DNA of 64,000 nt from CAXXOK01 sp963675925 (GTDB lineage: Bacteria; Bacillota; Clostridia; Christensenellales; Aristaeellaceae): positions 372,001 to 436,000 of the forward strand of contig CAXXIB010000004.1 in the NCBI GenBank assembly GCA_963675925.2. The letters run 5' to 3'. A model generated the notes under the pieces. That model was not told where the DNA came from, searched no databases, and worked only from the letters and a program-made list of their open reading frames with translations. Each line of letters opens with the position of its first letter. The first letter of the stretch is position 1. The position numbers were made by a program, and so were the translations under genes. This document shows positions 61,120-64,000 of the stretch, piece after piece.

Positions 61120-62061
61120 CTAAAACCCGACCAGCGCCATTTGCTGTTCCTTGCAGGAGTGCATCACGCGCTCGGTTACGGTGTCCAGCTGGCCGATCTC
61201 CCCAAAGAGCAGCGGGGACTTTGGGTCGTGCCGCTGGCGGTTTCGGGCGATTTCGGAGGGCGAATAATTAGCATAGCAATAGCGGCAGGCGTTGCTGCAG
61301 GAATTGTACATCCCGATATCCGTACTTTGCACACAGCCGCAGGCGGGCCGTTGGTTTGTATCCTTGCGCACATCCAAGCGGCAGCCCAGTAGGGTTTCAA
61401 ACAGATCGCCGTCCACGCAGTGTGCCGGGGCGACCTCGCTTTCGGATAGATCAATCGTCTGGGCGCATGCGCTCATCTCCATACCGCACTCCCCGGCAAT
61501 CTGGCTGAGCTGCTTTGCCATGTCCCGCTTTGCTTGATCGCTCAATGGCCGGGCTTTAAGCAACTGGGCATTGCGGCGCGCGTTGCGGTAATCGGTATTG
61601 AGAAAGCTGATAACAACCTTATAGGTTTTCCCGGCCAGCAGACGCGCCATCATCTCAAATGTGCGCAGGTGCGTATCCACCGTCCAGGTATCGTTAATCA
61701 AAATGGGGTCATACCGCCAGATGACCCGGTGGGGGCCGACCTGGTCGGACAGATGATGAAAGGTATTGAGCAGCTTAATCTTCACCGGCAGGTTGGGTTC
61801 AATATCCTTGCCGTAGGGCGTGAGCGTAAACTGAAAATAGTAGGCATAGTCGCGCAGTTCATGCAGCCTTGGCAGCATCGGCGCGGGATTTTTCGTCCAG
61901 AGCACAAAGCCGTCGGCCACGTCCGGCGTCAGGCGGATTTTGCTGACCTGCAAATGGTTCATCGGGTTGCGAACACAGGCGTATCCTTCCTGGATACGCG
62001 TAAAAAGCCAGTCCGCATAAAGCGCGGGGATATCCGTACGGCGGCTGCAGCTAATGATCAT
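61120..62061 (-). CDS. DUF1848 family protein (putative SOS-regulated Fe-S enzyme)
   Basis: 313 residues. The start MIISCSRRTDIPALYADWLFTRIQEGY and RVIWRYDPILI are DUF1848 signatures. Near the C-terminus CGCVQSTDIGMYNSCSNACRYCYANYS has a CxxxCRYC-like cluster (about residue 257-277). The family is uncharacterised; the CxxxCxYCYAN motif looks like a radical-SAM or spore-photoproduct-lyase-type cluster, though late in the chain. ATG 62061 has AGGAGAG. The promoter contains a perfect LexA box, so it is likely DNA-damage induced and may act in repair. Confidence 0.8.
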   Translation of the reverse strand: MIISCSRRTDIPALYADWLFTRIQEGYACVRNPMNHLQVSKIRLTPDVADGFVLWTKNPAPMLPRLHELRDYAYYFQFTLTPYGKDIEPNLPVKIKLLNTFHHLSDQVGPHRVIWRYDPILINDTWTVDTHLRTFEMMARLLAGKTYKVVISFLNTDYRNARRNAQLLKARPLSDQAKRDMAKQLSQIAGECGMEMSACAQTIDLSESEVAPAHCVDGDLFETLLGCRLDVRKDTNQRPACGCVQSTDIGMYNSCSNACRYCYANYSPSEIARNRQRHDPKSPLLFGEIGQLDTVTERVMHSCKEQQMALVGF

Positions 62062-62082
62062 AATGCTCTCTCCTTTGCTAAA

Positions 62083-62111
62083 ACTATAACACGAACATAT
62101 GTTCGTGTCAA
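62083..62111 (-). promoter_or_regulatory. LexA-controlled promoter of the DUF1848 gene
   Basis: Read leftward: -35 TTGACA (62106-62111), 17-base spacer, -10 TATAGT (62083-62088). The spacer is nearly filled by the palindrome. Confidence 0.9.
62089..62108. promoter_or_regulatory. SOS box (LexA operator)
   Basis: ACACGAACATATGTTCGTGT is a perfect 20-base palindrome with the Bacillus/Clostridium LexA core CGAACATATGTTCG. It lies between the -35 and -10 boxes, where LexA would block polymerase. Confidence 0.9.
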
Positions 62112-62172
62112 CGGTTTTTGTAAAGAAAACCACTATTTCAGTACAAATCGTGTATTTTAAGTGCTGAACCGC

Positions 62173-62201
62173 TTGACAATATTTTAACGATTCGATATAT
62201 T
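62173..62201 (+). promoter_or_regulatory. Promoter of rex
   Basis: -35 TTGACA (62173-62178), 17-base spacer, -10 TATATT (62196-62201). Confidence 0.8.
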
Positions 62202-62205
62202 TATA

Positions 62206-62223
62206 TTGATAATAATTTATCAA
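62206..62223. promoter_or_regulatory. Rex operator
   Basis: TTGATAATAATTTATCAA is a perfect palindrome (7-4-7), near the Rex consensus TTGTTAA-N4-TTAACAA with the T/A exchange. It covers the transcription start just after the -10 box of rex itself, so Rex represses its own operon until NADH rises. Confidence 0.8.
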
Positions 62224-62251
62224 TTACCCGACCGACCCGAAGGAGGCCAGC

Positions 62252-62929
62252 ATGCCAGGCGAGAATAACCTGCTGCAGATACCGCTGCCCACCCTCAAAC
62301 GCATGCCGGTCTACTACCAGTATCTCAGCCGCCAGGCCCGCAAAGGTGTGACCGACATCTCCTGTGCCAGCATCGCCAAAGCCATGGGGCTGGTCGCTGT
62401 GCAGGTGCGTAAGGACTTGCAGTATACCGCTGCTGTCGGCCGCCCCAAAACCGGCTACAACCTGAAGGAACTGCTGTCAGCCCTGGAAGATACCCTGGGC
62501 TACAACAACAAGACAGAGATGTTCCTGATAGGCGCTGGCAGCATTGGCACCGCCCTGCTGTTCCACAATCAGTTCGGGGATTACGGCATCGGCATCGCCG
62601 CCGCCTTCGATATTAACCCCGCTGTGGTCGGCACCGAGATCAACAACAAGCCCGTGTTACCCCTTTCGAAGTTCTCCTCGTTATGCGGACGGATGCACGT
62701 AAAGTTCGGCATCATCTGCGTACCGGCCGAAGAAGCCCAGGGCATTGCAGACCTCATGGTCGCCTCCGGCATTCTGGGCATATGGAACTTCGCCCCCATT
62801 ACACTGGACGTTCCGGATACGGTACTCGTGCATAACGAAAACCTGACCGCGTCCATTTCGATATTGCTGAAGAAATTCAAGACCCGAAATTCAGGAAGCG
62901 AGCGTGAATCAGCGTGCAGAACATCTTAG
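62252..62929 (+). CDS. rex: Redox-sensing transcriptional repressor Rex
   Basis: 225 residues. The N-terminal winged helix (IPLPTLKRMPVYYQYLSRQARKGVTDISCASIAKAMGLVAVQVRKDL) binds DNA. The Rossmann domain starts GAGSIGTALL (usual GAGNLG) near 91, with AAFDINPAVVG for the adenosine and IICVPAEEAQGIADLMVASGILGIWNFAP. Rex leaves DNA when NADH binds. AAGGAGG precedes the ATG. It overlaps the NuoE-like gene by 16 bases, so it is the first gene of that operon. Confidence 0.93.
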   Translation: MPGENNLLQIPLPTLKRMPVYYQYLSRQARKGVTDISCASIAKAMGLVAVQVRKDLQYTAAVGRPKTGYNLKELLSALEDTLGYNNKTEMFLIGAGSIGTALLFHNQFGDYGIGIAAAFDINPAVVGTEINNKPVLPLSKFSSLCGRMHVKFGIICVPAEEAQGIADLMVASGILGIWNFAPITLDVPDTVLVHNENLTASISILLKKFKTRNSGSERESACRTS

Positions 62930-63405
62930 CCTTTGAAAAGGCCGGACAGATCATCGAAAAGTACGGGTACAACCAGGCCAAACTCATCCCCATCCTGCAG
63001 GAGATCCAAAACGAGTACCGTTACCTGCCAGAGGAATTGATGGTGTATGTCGCCACAATGCTTGGCACCACCTCATCCCATGTATACGGGGTTGCGTCAT
63101 TCTATTCGCACTTTACCCTGAAACTCAAGGGCAAGTATGTGGTTAGAATTTGCGACGGCACCGCCTGCCACGTAAAGAAATCCATGCACCTGCTGGACGC
63201 TGTCCGCAAGCATTTGCAGCTTGCCGAAGGCGAGAACACCACGCCGGATATGCTGTTTACCGTAGAAACCGTCGCCTGCCTTGGCACCTGCGGCCGCGCT
63301 CCGGCCATGACCGTCAACGGCGAGGTTTTCGGGCTTTTAACTGATGATAAGGCTGTGGCCGTCATCCAGGATATTCAGAAAAAGGAGCAGTTAGGACATG
63401 AGTGA
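62914..63405 (+). CDS. NuoE/HydC-like [2Fe-2S] subunit of a NAD-linked hydrogenase or oxidoreductase
   Basis: 163 residues, thioredoxin-like. A helical N-terminus (LIPILQEIQNEYRYLPEELMVYVATMLG, HVYGVASFYSHF) and the cluster pattern CDGTACHVKKS...CLGTCGRAPAM, four cysteines, are typical of NuoE and of the small subunit of electron-bifurcating [FeFe] hydrogenases (HydC/HndA). It receives electrons with the flavin subunit. The start is GTG at 62914 with a weak site, inside the rex 3' end. It overlaps the next gene by 8 bases. Confidence 0.88.
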   Translation: MQNILAFEKAGQIIEKYGYNQAKLIPILQEIQNEYRYLPEELMVYVATMLGTTSSHVYGVASFYSHFTLKLKGKYVVRICDGTACHVKKSMHLLDAVRKHLQLAEGENTTPDMLFTVETVACLGTCGRAPAMTVNGEVFGLLTDDKAVAVIQDIQKKEQLGHE

Positions 63406-64000
63406 AGCTGTCAACCTGGTGAAACGGGCGCAAGACTACAAGGATAATACCAAAGATATTCAAAAGCGCATTGTTGTATGCGCAGGCACCGGCTGCATTG
63501 CAGGCGGCGCGTTGCAGGTGATTGACAAGTTTGAAGAACTGATCAAGGCCAAGGGTCTGCCTGTGGCACTGACCATTAACAAGCATGAAGACGGCTACCA
63601 GGTCACCGGCAGCGGCTGCCAGGGCTTTTGCCAAATGGGCCCGGTGGTCACCATCCTGCCCGAAAACATTATGTACTGCAAAGTTACGCCCGAGGACGTC
63701 GCAGAGATCATCGAAAAGACCGTTTTGGGCGATGCCCTGGTCGATCGCCTGGTGTACACGCACAAGCCTGACAAAACCGCGTATCCCAAAAAGAGCGAAA
63801 TGCCGTTCTACAAAGGCCAGCACCACGTCGTGCTGAAGAAAGTCGGCAATATCGACCCCACCGACATAAACGAATACATCGCCCGGGGCGGGTATGTGCA
63901 GGCCGAGCGCGTCACCAAGATGACTGCCGAAGAAATCTGCAGCATCATGATGGATTCCGGCCTCAAGGGCAGAGGCGGCGGGGGCTTCCCCACCGGCCGC
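63398..64000 (+). CDS. NuoF/HydB-like flavin subunit, partial at 3' end
   Basis: 201 codons visible; cut by the window edge. The N-terminal thioredoxin-like [2Fe-2S] domain has CAGTGC and CQGFC, as in HydB/HndC of bifurcating hydrogenases, an extension not present in respiratory NuoF. After a linker HHVVLKKVGNIDPTDINEYIARGGY the FMN/NADH domain starts with MMDSGLKGRGGGGFPTGR, the FMN-binding glycine loop. ATG 63398 with AAAGGAG upstream overlaps the NuoE stop. The hydrogenase HydA gene would be expected downstream. Under Rex control. Confidence 0.88.
   Translation, partial: MSEAVNLVKRAQDYKDNTKDIQKRIVVCAGTGCIAGGALQVIDKFEELIKAKGLPVALTINKHEDGYQVTGSGCQGFCQMGPVVTILPENIMYCKVTPEDVAEIIEKTVLGDALVDRLVYTHKPDKTAYPKKSEMPFYKGQHHVVLKKVGNIDPTDINEYIARGGYVQAERVTKMTAEEICSIMMDSGLKGRGGGGFPTGR

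Noticed and set aside
1..64000. CRISPR array, rRNA, transposase or integrase
   Set aside because: I looked for regularly spaced repeats, rRNA signatures and DDE or tyrosine-recombinase motifs in the protein sequences and saw none.

Overview
The window looks like the chromosome of an anaerobic, GC-rich, carbohydrate-fermenting bacterium of the class Clostridia. Support: a ribosomal protein L27 with the Firmicutes-type cleavable N-terminus next to its protease Prp, Clostridia-type LexA and Rex operators, many radical-SAM and ferredoxin-type proteins, a NuoE/NuoF-like pair as in bifurcating hydrogenases, and plant- and host-glycan sugar genes. A Christensenellales-like gut organism is a guess only. 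No rRNA, CRISPR array, transposase or integrase is visible. Two AT-rich genes (FRG-domain protein, 3.7-4.6 kb; Sll1717-type ATPase, 59.1-60.7 kb) differ in base composition from the rest and look acquired.

Layout. 0-20 kb is mostly housekeeping and small metabolic genes: a DhaL-DegV fusion, membrane proteins, hydrolases, flavin reductase, RsgA behind an unusual leader, an acyltransferase/symporter/MFS operon, a KamA-like radical SAM enzyme, the rplU-prp-rpmA operon and a GH29 fucosidase. At 20-21.4 kb a tRNA-Arg(ACG) is followed by two further copies of its 3' end. These bound a 1.33 kb insert carrying one secreted DUF4839-like protein, which suggests past site-specific integration. 21.5-24.3 kb has a QueG-like Fe-S protein, an aminotransferase and a GNAT enzyme.

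24.5-39.5 kb is sugar catabolism. A plus-strand operon couples a PfkB kinase, 6-phosphogluconate dehydrogenase and a LarA-type (nickel-pincer) racemase/epimerase homologue, which suggests a hexonate pathway. A LacI-family regulator at 33.6 kb lies between two minus-strand operons: GatY-like aldolase, FGGY kinase, GatD-like dehydrogenase, aldo/keto reductase and FucU-like mutarotase; and an Rbs-type ABC importer. Both operons have near-consensus promoters with the same operator-like sequence directly after the -10 box, so they are probably one regulon for a sugar or polyol.

44.5-54.7 kb looks like a rhamnogalacturonan-I oligosaccharide locus: LplB/LplC-type permeases and binding protein, a GH105 unsaturated rhamnogalacturonyl hydrolase, a GH112 phosphorylase (by context perhaps galactosyl-rhamnose phosphorylase), a rhamnose mutarotase, an AraC regulator and a GH51 arabinofuranosidase, with a cre-like palindrome over the permease promoter. 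54.7-58.8 kb holds lysE/lrp and a polar amino-acid ABC importer. At 62 kb a DUF1848 gene has a perfect LexA box inside its promoter. Divergently, rex has a palindromic Rex-type operator and leads a NuoE/NuoF-type operon that runs off the end. The three extracytoplasmic binding proteins in the window all lack a lipobox cysteine, which is unusual for a monoderm Firmicute.
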